Positions 42,149-51,900 of a stretch of DNA of 64,000 bases are shown piece after piece (the stretch's first letter is position 1; the number at the start of each line of letters is the position of its first letter). Source of the stretch: Arsenicibacter rosenii (GTDB lineage: Bacteria > Bacteroidota > Bacteroidia > Cytophagales > Spirosomataceae). The notes below the pieces were generated by a model, which saw only the letters and a program-made list of their open reading frames with translations, was not told the DNA's origin and did not search any database. The translations under genes and the position numbers were made by a program. The stretch spans positions 124,001 to 188,000 of the forward strand of contig NZ_MORL01000001.1 of assembly GCF_001870735.1 (NCBI RefSeq), read 5' to 3'.

Positions 42149-43129
42149 TCAAACTTTATAAAATCCCTTTCGGTTTAATAAAGTTTCGGGCAGGAACCGC
42201 AGAAAGACACCCACCTGGCTGGCAAATTCTTTCTGGTTGTCCAGCCCCGACAATAAGGAATCCCTATTTCGCAGATTTACGGTGATTTTCCAAATAAAAA
42301 CCACCGGTACCATCAACATGTAGTGCAGAATCAGGAAAAGATAGGCACCGATACCGTACTGTTTGCGTATCCAGAGCAGATTTGATACCTGAGCCTGTGT
42401 TTTGAAGCGGTTGATATGCGTGACTAAGTGCTGCCGGTACTCCTCGCTGCTGCCAAACTCAAGGTGAACCACGAAGGCATCGCGTAACATCAGTAAACGG
42501 CCTTGCTTGCCCAGCCGGTATCCCCATTCGACATCTTCGCCGTACATGAAAAAGCTCTCATCCAGTTTGCCGGCTTTAGCAACCGTCGACGGGCGGGTCA
42601 TGATGCAGGCACCAGACAGCCAGTCGACCTGATTGGGGTCGGCATAAACCGTATCGGGGACAAATTTATAGAGCAGCTTCTGGAAAAACGGATGCTGCGG
42701 GATGATGTAGAAGTACCGGCGGATTTTTCCGAACGTGTCAAAAATATCGTAGTGAACCTGTCCGTCCCGGTTGATTTGCATGGCTCCGACGGCGGCTACG
42801 TCGGCTTGCTGATCCAGCACATTAACAAAGCGGGCCAGCAGATTTTCGACCATCAGCGTATCTGAATTTAACAGCATCAGATAACGGCCTTTGGCGTGAT
42901 CCATGCCCAGATTATTGGCTCGGGAGAAACCTGCATTATAGCCCATGTCAATCCAGTTAACATCCGGAAAATGAGCGCATACCATCTCACGGCTTTGGTC
43001 CTGTGAGTTATTGTCGACAATAATAACCTCAAAGGTAACACCTTTGGTGTAGGTGTAGACAGACTGTAAGCAGTTGTTAATTAGTTGAGGTGTTTTGTAG
43101 TTGACAATAATAATGCTGACGTCGATCAA
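42149..43129 (-). CDS. Family 2 glycosyltransferase
   Basis: A 326-residue inverting GT-A glycosyltransferase. The nucleotide-binding start VSIIIVNYKTPQLINNCLQS with Asp39 (VIIVDNNS), the metal-site-like LLNSDT (Asp90) and the presumed base in FFMYGEDVEWGYRL (Glu/Asp 197-198) fit rhamnosyl- or related transferases of polysaccharide synthesis. One membrane helix lies near residues 262-285 (YLFLILHYMLMVPVVFIWKI). The start overlaps nothing; a possible -7 box (TATCTTTG, 43166-43159) lies 30 bp upstream. It stands as a single gene, so its glycan is unknown. Confidence 0.87.
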   Translation of the reverse strand: MIDVSIIIVNYKTPQLINNCLQSVYTYTKGVTFEVIIVDNNSQDQSREMVCAHFPDVNWIDMGYNAGFSRANNLGMDHAKGRYLMLLNSDTLMVENLLARFVNVLDQQADVAAVGAMQINRDGQVHYDIFDTFGKIRRYFYIIPQHPFFQKLLYKFVPDTVYADPNQVDWLSGACIMTRPSTVAKAGKLDESFFMYGEDVEWGYRLGKQGRLLMLRDAFVVHLEFGSSEEYRQHLVTHINRFKTQAQVSNLLWIRKQYGIGAYLFLILHYMLMVPVVFIWKITVNLRNRDSLLSGLDNQKEFASQVGVFLRFLPETLLNRKGFYKV

Positions 43130-43158
43130 AATGCAATCAATTTTGTAAGAATAGGAGG

Positions 43159-43166
43159 CAAAGATA
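43159..43166 (-). promoter_or_regulatory. Candidate -7 box of the glycosyltransferase gene
   Basis: TATCTTTG on the minus strand matches TAnnTTTG. No TTTG is seen 19 bp upstream. It lies between the terminator of the previous gene and the glycosyltransferase start. Confidence 0.4.
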
Positions 43167-43245
43167 GGAAGAAGGCTTTACAGGATAGCAGAATACGGCC
43201 CCAAGTCCGGCCACTTTTATCCTGTGTTACGGATTTCAGAAAAAA

Positions 43246-43281
43246 GCCGACCCTCTCTTTTCAGGAAAAGAGAGGGTCGGC
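43246..43281 (-). terminator. Very strong rho-independent terminator
   Basis: GCCGACCCTCTCTTTTC (43246-43262) and its exact complement (43265-43281) form a 17-bp perfect stem with a 2-nt gap. A run of As just left of it gives the U-tail for the minus-strand ATP-grasp gene. Confidence 0.93.
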
Positions 43282-43336
43282 GAATGGTAACAATTAAGGT
43301 AGCAGATAGGTATAAGGGTAACAGAAAATCCGGTTT

Positions 43337-44827
43337 TTAGTAAAGGACCCACGTATCTTTGCCGCCGCCGCCCTGCGAGGAGTTCACCACCAGGGATCCC
43401 TTGCGGAGCGCCACACGGGTCAGCCCGCCGGGAATCACGTTGATGTCATCGCCATACAGGATGTACGGGCGCAAATCAACGTGGCGGCCTTCGGCATGTT
43501 CACCCACCAGGCACGGCACACGCGACAGGGAGATGGTGGGCTGGGCAATATAGTTGCGCGGGTTTTCCTTTATTTTCTGGCGGAACAGCTCATGATCTTC
43601 CTTCGACGCTTTCGGGCCAATCAGCATGCCGTAGCCACCGGCTTCGTTGGCTTCCTTAACCACGAGCTGCTCGATGTTGTCGAGCACATACTGGCAGTCT
43701 TCCTCTTCTCCGCAGATGTAGGTTCTGACGTTCTGGATGATGGGTTCTTCGCCCAGGTAATATTTAATAATCCGTGGCACATAGGCATAGATTACCTTAT
43801 CGTCGGCTACACCGGTACCCGGGGCGTTGGCAAGTGCCACACGTCCTTTCCTGAATACATCAAAGATGCCTGGGACGCCCAGGAGCGAATCCGGATTGAA
43901 AACCTGCGGATCGAGGAACGTATCATCAAGGCGGCGGTAAATAACGTCGACGATCTGAAAGCCTTTCGTCGTCCGCATTCTTACGTAGCCACCCGACACC
44001 ACCAGGTCGCGGGCGTCGACCAGTTCGACACCCATTTGCTGGGCCAGATAGGAGTGCTCGAAATAAGCCGAGTTATAGATCCCCGGCGTAAGGACCACCA
44101 CCGTCGGGTTGGGCCGGTCGGCAATGTGGGTGAGCATCTGCAGCAGCCGCGTCGGGTAATCGGATACCGGCCGCACACCTGTCCGGGCCAGTGACTCGGG
44201 GAAGGTTTGCTTGCTTAATTCTCTGTTTTCCAGCATATACGATACGCCGGACGGACAGCGAAGGTTATCTTCGAGTACCATCCACTGCCCGTCGTCGCCC
44301 CGGATAAGGTCCGTTCCGGTAATGTGGCACCAGATATCTTTGGGTGGTTTGAGGCCAATACAAGGTTTCAGGAAACACTTACTCGACTCGATCAGATCGC
44401 GGGGAACAACGCCGTCGTTCAGGATATTCTGCGCGTTATAAACATCGTGGATAAACAGGTTCAGCGCCTTAATGCGCTGAATAAGCCCACGCTCCAGCTG
44501 ATTCCATTCCATGGCATCGACAATGCGGGGAATGATATCAATCGGCATAATGCGTTCGGTGCCTTCGCCTTCCGAGTAAACATTGAACGTAATCCCCATG
44601 GCCATCAGTGCCCGTTCGGCGGCTTGCTGCCGGCGGAGCAGTTCTTCAGGCGTTAACGTTTCACACCGCTGACGGAATACTTCATACCCTGCACGAACTT
44701 GCCCGTTTGCGTCAAACATCTCGTCATAGAAGCCTTCTGTTAAATAGTCCGAGAAGGAAAAGTTCTTGTTGGTCTGGCCCTGGTTTTGCATGGTAAAACC
44801 GCTGCCCTGCGATTGAAACTGTATCAT
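43337..44827 (-). CDS. Circularly permuted ATP-grasp type 2 protein
   Basis: A 496-residue protein of the circularly permuted ATP-grasp type 2 family (DUF404/DUF407). Typical segments are RIMPIDIIPRIVDAMEW, CHITGTDLIRGDDGQWMVLEDNLRCPSGVSYMLENR, VVLTPGIYNSAYFEHSYLAQQMGVELVDARDLVV, GTGVADDKVIYAYVPRIIKYYLGEEPI and the C-terminal VNSSQGGGGKDTWVL. It presumably forms an amide bond or ligates an amino group to a peptide. Homologues usually sit beside alpha-E and transglutaminase-like genes, which are absent here. An alternative start at the ATG 44791 removes 12 poorly conserved residues. Confidence 0.88.
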   Translation of the reverse strand: MIQFQSQGSGFTMQNQGQTNKNFSFSDYLTEGFYDEMFDANGQVRAGYEVFRQRCETLTPEELLRRQQAAERALMAMGITFNVYSEGEGTERIMPIDIIPRIVDAMEWNQLERGLIQRIKALNLFIHDVYNAQNILNDGVVPRDLIESSKCFLKPCIGLKPPKDIWCHITGTDLIRGDDGQWMVLEDNLRCPSGVSYMLENRELSKQTFPESLARTGVRPVSDYPTRLLQMLTHIADRPNPTVVVLTPGIYNSAYFEHSYLAQQMGVELVDARDLVVSGGYVRMRTTKGFQIVDVIYRRLDDTFLDPQVFNPDSLLGVPGIFDVFRKGRVALANAPGTGVADDKVIYAYVPRIIKYYLGEEPIIQNVRTYICGEEEDCQYVLDNIEQLVVKEANEAGGYGMLIGPKASKEDHELFRQKIKENPRNYIAQPTISLSRVPCLVGEHAEGRHVDLRPYILYGDDINVIPGGLTRVALRKGSLVVNSSQGGGGKDTWVLY

Positions 44828-45001
44828 ACGGTCGGTTTTTTCGGAACAATATATGGAGAAAAATGAATTTTGTGAAATTTTCTTTAAAACGATTTTTCCG
44901 CCGCAGCTCCGTCGGCTACCTTACCCGCTGGCAATGAAGCAGTAAAAGCTGTTGAAAATTTTCGGCTACCCGGGGCATGTAGCACTATTTCAGGATACAA
45001 C

Positions 45002-46069
45002 CTACAGCTTTATACCAAACCGGTCGCCCAGTTCTTCCAGACTTCTGATAACCGGATCGAGTACGGGAATTCCGTTGGCAAGACGCTCTGCTTCCATTTC
45101 ACGCTCCGGATCGCCGGGAATCAGTACCCGATGCCCGTCAACGGCTTTGGCGCTGCGGAACCGCTGAATCCAGGTATCCATGTGCTGTTTGAAGGCATCG
45201 GCCGGCCGGAAGGCATCAATACGCATGGCACCAAAAAAATGACCGGTGCCAATGCCGACTCCTTCGCTGGCCGACATAAAACCGGCAGTGGCAAACGGCG
45301 GCACCCACGGCCCGTAATTGGCTCCCGACAGCACACCGGAGAAAATGTCTACAATCGCCCCGAGTCCGTATCCCTTGTGACTGCCGTGTTCGCGGTCGGA
45401 GCCGAGGGGCAGCAGCGCACCGCCGTTACGGACCGCGTTGGCATCGGTGGTCGGCTGCCCTTCGGCATCCTGGGCCCAGCCCGACGGGGCCGATTGCCCT
45501 TTGCGCTGTAAAATCTCCAGCTTACCATAAGCAACGGCCGTTGAGGCGAAATCGGCCAGGAACGGCGGTTCGGTCATGGCCGGAATGGCCACGGCGATAG
45601 GATTCGTCCCCAGCAGTTTATCGAGTGAAAACGTAGGCGCCACCAGCGGGGCTGCATGGGTCATGGCCTGCCCGATCATATCGTGCTCAACGGCCAGCAT
45701 GGCATGGTAGCCCGCAATGCCGAAGTGATTGGAGTTGCGGACCGCCACCCAGCCGGTACCGGCCACACGGGCTTTTTCAATGGCCACCTGCATGGCCCAC
45801 GGCCCAACCACAAGGCCCAGCCCGCGGTCGCCGTCGATAACGGCCGTTGACGGAGATTCGTGCACGATGCGGATGTCCGGTGTCGGATTTAAGCGGCCGT
45901 GGTCGTATAACCGCACATAACCCGGTAGCCGGGCTACGCCGTGGGAATCCACCCCACGGAGGTCGGCACTGACCAGTACATCGGCTGCCAGCCGTGCATC
46001 GGCATCCGGACAGCCAATCGACAGGAAAACCTGTTCGGTAAAATTTCGGAGTGTATTTGCCTGAATCAT
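45002..46069 (-). CDS. Ldh/malate dehydrogenase-like NAD(P)-dependent oxidoreductase (YlbC/AllD family)
   Basis: A 355-residue enzyme of the type 2 malate/L-lactate/ureidoglycolate dehydrogenase family. Characteristic motifs are DLRGVDSHGVARLPGYV (39-55), VRNSNHFGIAGYHAM near 113, LLGTNPIAVAIPA, FLADFASTAVAYGKLE and DREHGSHKGYGLGAIVDI near 229. The start is the ATG at 46069 (MIQANTL); the ATG at 46087 adds six residues. It oxidises a 2-hydroxy acid or reduces a 2-oxo acid; the exact substrate cannot be read. It is transcribed divergently from the DUF502 gene. Confidence 0.87.
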   Translation of the reverse strand: MIQANTLRNFTEQVFLSIGCPDADARLAADVLVSADLRGVDSHGVARLPGYVRLYDHGRLNPTPDIRIVHESPSTAVIDGDRGLGLVVGPWAMQVAIEKARVAGTGWVAVRNSNHFGIAGYHAMLAVEHDMIGQAMTHAAPLVAPTFSLDKLLGTNPIAVAIPAMTEPPFLADFASTAVAYGKLEILQRKGQSAPSGWAQDAEGQPTTDANAVRNGGALLPLGSDREHGSHKGYGLGAIVDIFSGVLSGANYGPWVPPFATAGFMSASEGVGIGTGHFFGAMRIDAFRPADAFKQHMDTWIQRFRSAKAVDGHRVLIPGDPEREMEAERLANGIPVLDPVIRSLEELGDRFGIKL

Positions 46070-46153
46070 GGCGGCAAAATACCACAAAAATGAATTTTAG
46101 TTGTCAGTTTGAGGTTATGTTTACTGCTGATCATTCATTCACTTGCCGCCATT

Positions 46154-46693
46154 ATGAGTCGGTTTCTTACCTATTTTGGCCGGGGCCTCCTGGCTGTTGC
46201 CCCCATTGGCCTGACCATCTGGGTTCTCTACAGTATTTTTATCTGGGTTGACGGATTAGTGCCCACACAGATTCCAGGCATTGGCTTACTGATTGTTTTC
46301 GGGATTATTCTGGGGGTGGGCGTGCTGGTATCAACCGTTATCCCCAACTCTGTACTGACCCTGTTCGAGGGGTCTATCAAGCATCTGCCCCTGGTCCGGC
46401 TGATTTATTTTTCGCTGAAAGACCTGATCTCAGCCTTTGTCGGGGATAAAAAGAAATTTAATCAGCCGGTGCTGGTGGTTGTAAACCGGCAGTCGGAGCT
46501 GAAAAAGCTGGGATTTATTACGCAGGCTGACCTGAACCACCTCGGCATTAAAGGGCACGTTGCGGTTTATTTCCCGCACTCCTACGCTTTTTCAGGCGAA
46601 TTGTTTATCGTGCCCGCCGAAAACGTTTCCCTGTTATCGATGTCGAGCGCTGATGCCATGAAGCTGATTGTATCGGGCGGGGTCGCAGCGTAA
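46154..46693 (+). CDS. DUF502 membrane protein
   Basis: A 179-residue membrane protein with two N-terminal helices (FGRGLLAVAPIGLTIWVLYS and GIGLLIVFGIILGVGVLVST) and a soluble C-terminal part. The sequence order (LLAVAPIGLTIWVLY, PLVRLIYFSLKDLISAF, GHVAVYFPHSYAFSGELFIVP) matches DUF502, whose function is unknown. ATG 46154 is preferred, since the longer frame from 46109 adds a second hydrophobic run that is not conserved in the family. Confidence 0.85.
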   Translation: MSRFLTYFGRGLLAVAPIGLTIWVLYSIFIWVDGLVPTQIPGIGLLIVFGIILGVGVLVSTVIPNSVLTLFEGSIKHLPLVRLIYFSLKDLISAFVGDKKKFNQPVLVVVNRQSELKKLGFITQADLNHLGIKGHVAVYFPHSYAFSGELFIVPAENVSLLSMSSADAMKLIVSGGVAA

Positions 46694-46698
46694 AAAAA

Positions 46699-46725
46699 GG
46701 ACGTCAGCCAGGATGGCTGACGTCC
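46699..46725. terminator. Bidirectional terminator
   Basis: GGACGTCAGCCA (46699-46710) and TGGCTGACGTCC (46714-46725) form a perfect 12-bp stem with a 3-nt loop. A 7-A run (46692-46698) provides the U-tail for the minus-strand phosphatase gene, the last one of the signalling cluster. Confidence 0.92.
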
Positions 46726-46742
46726 GGGGTATTTTCCGGCAC

Positions 46743-47915
46743 CTATCCGAAATACCGGATAGTCAGTGCCGTAATGTCGTCAAACTGAGCGGCTTCACCG
46801 ATAAAGGTTTGCAGACTCTCAAGAACCATGGTATTGATTTGCTGCGGCGAGGCGGTATCTGCAACCGGCCTGAGCAGTTCGCGGACCCGCTGAATACCGT
46901 AACGCTCACCGGTGAGGTTGTTGGCGTCAGGTACGCCGTCGGTATAGAGGAAGAGGGCATCCCCCGGCTCCAGCCTAAACGTGCCTGAAACGTAGGAAAA
47001 GCTGCCATCAATACAGAGTGCCAGGCCCCCTTTCTTTTTGAGGATCTCACTGTCTTTCCCCTTGCGGAGAATGAGCGGTGGCTCATGACCGGCATCGATG
47101 TATTCGACTTCGCCCGTGGTCAGGTTCAGAATCCCGACAAAAGCGGTGACAAACATCATGGCGTCATTTTCGCGGCTCAGGAACGCATTAATCCGGTTTA
47201 CCTCGTCGCAGATCGTTCCGCAGTTCGGATTGGTAAAGTGACTGTTAAACAGGGCTTTGGTAATGGCCATAAACAGCGATGCCGGGACACCTTTATCCGA
47301 TACATCGCCGATGATGAAAAACAGCTGGTTTTCGTCGATCAGGAAGTAATCGAACAAATCCCCGCCGACGAGTTTGGCCGCTTTCAGGAAGCCATGCAGA
47401 TCGAAATCCGTGCGATGGGGGAAGGGCGGGAAAATCTTCGGCAGCATCGACTGTTGTATGTCCTGGGCAATGGTCAGGTCATTCTGAATTGAAACCAGCT
47501 GATCGTGTTCCTTCTGGGTCCGGATCAGCATCTCGATATGGTCGACGGTCTTGTTGATGGTAATTTCGAGGTCTTTAAAATTGATCGGCTTGGTCACAAA
47601 GTCGAACGCACCGCGGTTCATGGCCGTCCGGATATTGTCCATGTCGCCGTGGGCCGATACCATCACCGTTTTCAGGCTCGGGACGGTGCGGGTATTCAGT
47701 TCGCTCAGAAACGTAAGTCCGTCCATTTCCGGCATGTTAATATCCGACAGCACCAGTTGAATGTCTTTGTGCGAATCGAGCATGTCGAGTGCTTCCAGTC
47801 CGTTGCGGGCATAAATGAACTGAAATTTCTTGTCACGGATCTGTTTCCAGAATCGCTGCTCAATCAGCATTTCCATATCCTCTTCATCATCTACACTAAG
47901 GATCTTGATAGCCAT
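46743..47915 (-). CDS. Response regulator fused to PP2C/SpoIIE-type phosphatase (RsbU-like)
   Basis: A 390-residue cytoplasmic protein. Residues 1-125 are a receiver domain with the acidic pair Asp9-Asp10, phosphoacceptor Asp58 (VLSDINMPEMDG) and Lys109 (FVTKPI). A coiled-coil linker (about 125-150, HDQLVSIQNDLTIAQDIQQSM) leads to a PP2C-family phosphatase (about 170-390) with its acidic motifs GGDLFDYF, GDVSDKG, DAGHEPP, YTDGVPDA and QFDDIT intact. It should dephosphorylate an anti-sigma antagonist of the STAS type, controlled by phosphorylation of its receiver. It is the last gene of the minus-strand signalling cluster, after two histidine kinases that could phosphorylate it. Confidence 0.9.
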   Translation of the reverse strand: MAIKILSVDDEEDMEMLIEQRFWKQIRDKKFQFIYARNGLEALDMLDSHKDIQLVLSDINMPEMDGLTFLSELNTRTVPSLKTVMVSAHGDMDNIRTAMNRGAFDFVTKPINFKDLEITINKTVDHIEMLIRTQKEHDQLVSIQNDLTIAQDIQQSMLPKIFPPFPHRTDFDLHGFLKAAKLVGGDLFDYFLIDENQLFFIIGDVSDKGVPASLFMAITKALFNSHFTNPNCGTICDEVNRINAFLSRENDAMMFVTAFVGILNLTTGEVEYIDAGHEPPLILRKGKDSEILKKKGGLALCIDGSFSYVSGTFRLEPGDALFLYTDGVPDANNLTGERYGIQRVRELLRPVADTASPQQINTMVLESLQTFIGEAAQFDDITALTIRYFG

Positions 47916-47967
47916 GATGGTTAATTATTTTTTTGTTAGAGACTGATCAGTTCAGGTAAGTTTCTGT

Positions 47968-48864
47968 TTATTTCGGTTGGCAGGGAAGTTGAATAACAAA
48001 TTCAGTATACTCCCCGGGTACGGTTTCGAGGGTCAGATCGCCGTGGTGAATCTGCCGGATAATATCACGGCTGAGGGTCAGCCCGAGTCCCGTTCCCTTA
48101 CCGACTGGTTTGGTAGTGAAAAAGGGCGTAAACAGTTTGGCTTTAACCTCTTCCGGAATGCCATCGCCGTTATCGCGTATCGTCACAGACACGGAGTCAG
48201 ACTGGCGTGCGGTGGAGATGGTCAGCGTTGGTTTATACGCTTTCCCTTCACGCTTCCGGCGCTCATTCAGGGCGTAGCAGGCGTTTAAAACCAGATTCAG
48301 GATAACGCGGTTGAACTCATACGGGGCAATATGGACCATGCCTACCTCCGGATCGAGCCGGAAGACAAAGGACAGGTTAAAGTCTGTATCACCCGCGCGG
48401 ACACCCTGATAGGCTAGCTTGGAAAACTCTTCGACCAGCGTGTTCAGATTCGTGGCTTCAAAGTGAATCTCATCAACGCGGACCTGTGCCAGCATTCCCT
48501 GAATAATCCGCTGGGCCCGTGCTCCGTTTTCTTCGATCCGTGAGACGTTGGAATGCAGCCGGCCAACGAGCATCGTAAGCTCATCCTTTTCATCGGGGTT
48601 CGGGCTTTCCGGCAGTCCGTTGACAATCCGTTCGGCTTCCTCGGCGAGTTCAACAGAAATCTGAGCGTAATTATTGATAAAATTCAGGGGGTTTTTAATC
48701 TCATGCAGAATCCCGGCCGTCAGCTGGCCGATAGACGCCAGCCGGTCGAGTTCACGCACCCGATCCTGCAACATGTCAATTTCCGATTGGGACGCGGTCA
48801 GGATGGGTGTGGAAACAGCGGCACCGTCGTTTCCGGTATTTGTGTTTTGTTTAGGGGGTTCCAT
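47968..48864 (-). CDS. Soluble sensor-less histidine kinase
   Basis: A 298-residue cytoplasmic histidine kinase with no membrane helix and no sensor domain; only about 25 disordered residues precede a short coiled coil. His54 in GQLTAGILHEIKNPLNF is the phosphoacceptor. N box (VILNLVLNACYAL), G1 (DNGDGIPE), F (FTPFFTTKP) and G2 (GTGLGLTLSRDII) boxes are intact. It lies between the propeller sensor kinase, which lacks the His, and the REC-PP2C gene. The three are spaced 44-53 bp apart. It is a good candidate for the true phosphodonor to the receiver. Confidence 0.9.
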   Translation of the reverse strand: MEPPKQNTNTGNDGAAVSTPILTASQSEIDMLQDRVRELDRLASIGQLTAGILHEIKNPLNFINNYAQISVELAEEAERIVNGLPESPNPDEKDELTMLVGRLHSNVSRIEENGARAQRIIQGMLAQVRVDEIHFEATNLNTLVEEFSKLAYQGVRAGDTDFNLSFVFRLDPEVGMVHIAPYEFNRVILNLVLNACYALNERRKREGKAYKPTLTISTARQSDSVSVTIRDNGDGIPEEVKAKLFTPFFTTKPVGKGTGLGLTLSRDIIRQIHHGDLTLETVPGEYTEFVIQLPCQPK

Positions 48865-48908
48865 AGCGATAACGTTAAAAGTCCGGATATTGCTTTACCA
48901 GCCTGTTG

Positions 48909-51900
48909 TCAGGAAACGATGGGCAATGCCATATAAATTTCCGTGAACTCACCTTCTTTAGATTGGATATTGATTTTGCCTTTGTGAATCTGAATGATAT
49001 CTTTTGTCATAAACAGGCCGAGCCCCGTGCCTTTCGACGTTGGTTTTGTGGTGAAAAACGGGCTGAATAAACGTTCTAAATCGCGCGGTGGAATGCCTTT
49101 CCCATTATCCCGGATCGATACAAAAACAAACTGATCCTCTACGCGGGTTGAGATAGTTATTTCAGGCGCAAAGCCTTTTGCTGTCTTGTTTTTTTCGGAA
49201 AGTGTATAAAATGCATTATTAATTACATTGCTGATTGCCTGCGAAAGTTCAAACGGCAGAATATGGACTTTGGTCTGTTTCTGTACTGTATTTAAGACAA
49301 GGTTAACCGGTAGTCCGGCGTATTCGCTTTTGAGTTCTGTATAGGTAGTTTTTATCCGGTTTTCGATAAAACTGTTAAACTCGGCCTCGATAAAATCATT
49401 TGACTTTTCTTTCAGCAGTTTCTGCATGTCTTTCAGGATCCGCGTAGTACTGTTCCCGTGCTCAATAATTTTCTTTGAATTGTTTTTAAGCATATTCAAT
49501 TCAAAGAGTAAATCTTCAAGTTGTTCTTCAGATAAACCGGTTGAATTGGTTTCTACATTACTGATCATTTCATCCAGAACGGCGTCGGATGATTCAGAAA
49601 AGTTGGTAACGTAATTGATCGGATTCAGGATGCGGTCGACAATGCCTTTGGTGAGTTGGCCGACGGAAGCGAGTTTCTCTTGTCTGATTAATTCGTCCTG
49701 GGTGTTTTTCAGATTTTTCAGCGTGATCTCAAGGTTCTCCAGCAGGCGGGTCTTGATATAAGCCGCAATTAAGTGCTCCTTCAGGTGTCTGATCATCGAA
49801 AGATCGCGCTGATCAAAGGCATTAGGCCGGATGTTGTTTTCGAGAGTAATATATCCTTCAATCCGGTCTTCGTTGACAATGGCAATGACTAACAGTGATT
49901 TAGGCGTAAAGAGGTCGTCGATGGCATTGCCCAGCGGTTCAAATTCGGGGTTGTTTTTGACGTAAATGTCTTCGAAAACTTCTTCGGCCCCGTCAATGTA
50001 GCGTTTGCGGGCCTGCTCCGGTGTCAGTTGTACCGATGCCACATAGGCGAGTTCACGGCTGCCCCGTAACGCCTTGAAACGAAACGCTTCGGATTCCTGA
50101 TCGAAAACCAGGACGGTGGCACTATCCATGTTCCGGATCACGGTGAACCGGCTGAGAATGGTCTGGAACAGGTTGGCCGAATCCAGTTCGGTATTGATCG
50201 CCTGAACAATCACATCAATCTTTTCTAGCTGATCGTTTTTATTGGCAAGTTCTTCCGATTGCCGCTCCAGTACTTCTTTTTGCTCAACAACTTCTTCGGT
50301 CCGCTCATTTACGATATTTTCCAGTAACCGCCGTTCTTTTTCGGCCCGTTTCAGCCGCCGACGGATTAGAAATGAAAGTAAAAATAAGGCGGCAATAATG
50401 TAGATTAAATAAGCCCACCATGTTAAATAAAACGGTGTTTTTATGGTAAATGTAAAGGTGCTTTCCTGCCCTTCGTTGCCATAAATGTCTCTGGCTTTTA
50501 CATGAAAAACATACGAGCCATACGGCAGTTTGCTGTAATCTTTGCTCGTCTGAGATGTCCAGTCCGACGGCCGGTCGTCCAGGCCTTCGAGAAAATACTG
50601 GTACTGAATTTCGCCAAACGGCGAATATACCGGCGCAGAAAACCGGATTGTCAGCCCGTTGAAATTTGACTTAAATGTCGCTGCATTAACGGACGCCGCC
50701 GTACTGTCCGGTCTTCCGTTATAGATACTCTTTGTACTGTCTTCAGTGACCGAAATACCCCGGATAAGTGTCGTAAATAACAGGGTGTCATGTTGCGTCC
50801 GGGTTTTGTCAAAATGAACGAGCCCGCCAATCCCGCCAAACCAGACAGAGGCCTGCCCGTCGGGATAAACGGACCGGATATTCAGATCATTTAACGGGGA
50901 GAATGGCTTTCGGAGAACGGTGTAGGTATTGCCCGTTTTTTTGAATAAACTAATCTGCTTTTCATCACCGCTGACTGTCCACAGATCACCGTTTGTCTGT
51001 TCGTCAATGTGGCTAAACCATTTTTCGTCTGCCGAACCAAACAAACCGACAGAAAATGGCCCGAAGCTATCGGTTTTGGCGTCATACCGGAAAATTCCTT
51101 TGGCATTATACACCAGTAATCCGAACCGGCTTTGCCAGAGTTGATTGCCGATATCGGTCTGTAAGCCTTTGCTGATTCCATAACTGGTTAGTGCCCGCGT
51201 GGCAGGCGAATAACTATAAAGGCCATGACGGAGGGTCTGTATCCATAAACGGCCGGAAGCTTCTTCCAGCAGCGATACTACATTATCGGGAACCGGTACC
51301 TTTACTGATGTAGCTGGTTTGGAGCGAATGAGCTGCAGGCTGTTTTCTGCGCCCACATACAGCAGTCCCGGTGTAACGGCAGAGGCTCTTACCGCGAATG
51401 AATAATCGGTACTAAGCCGGCTGACCGCCGTTCCGTTGATGCTGTATACACCGGTGGCTGTTGCGACATAGAGCATATTGCCGGAGGCCTGCAAAGACCA
51501 GCATCCGCTCAGCAATACCGGTTTTAACGCCGCGTTTCCGGCTACATAAAGTCCTTTTGTGGTGGCAACAAAAAGCCGTCCGTTAAACCGGAGCATATCA
51601 TTGACAATACCTTTCTGAGAAACATCGATAACGCTCAGGGGCGACGCGGTGTTGACCAGCGCAAGACCATTATCCATGGCCAGCCACATATTGCCTGCAC
51701 GGTCGCGGAAAAAGTCATTTACAGACTCATTCTGTAATTGCGGGCCGGTTTCTGCCTGTGCTATGATGCTGCCGAACCGGTTTATGGTTAGCATACCGTT
51801 GTCCGTTGACCAGAGCATGAACTCGTTATTACCGGCGTCGGCAGCTTTGCTTAATCCGGTAAATAGCTTCTGCTGAATGTAAGGAATAACAGACGCCCCC

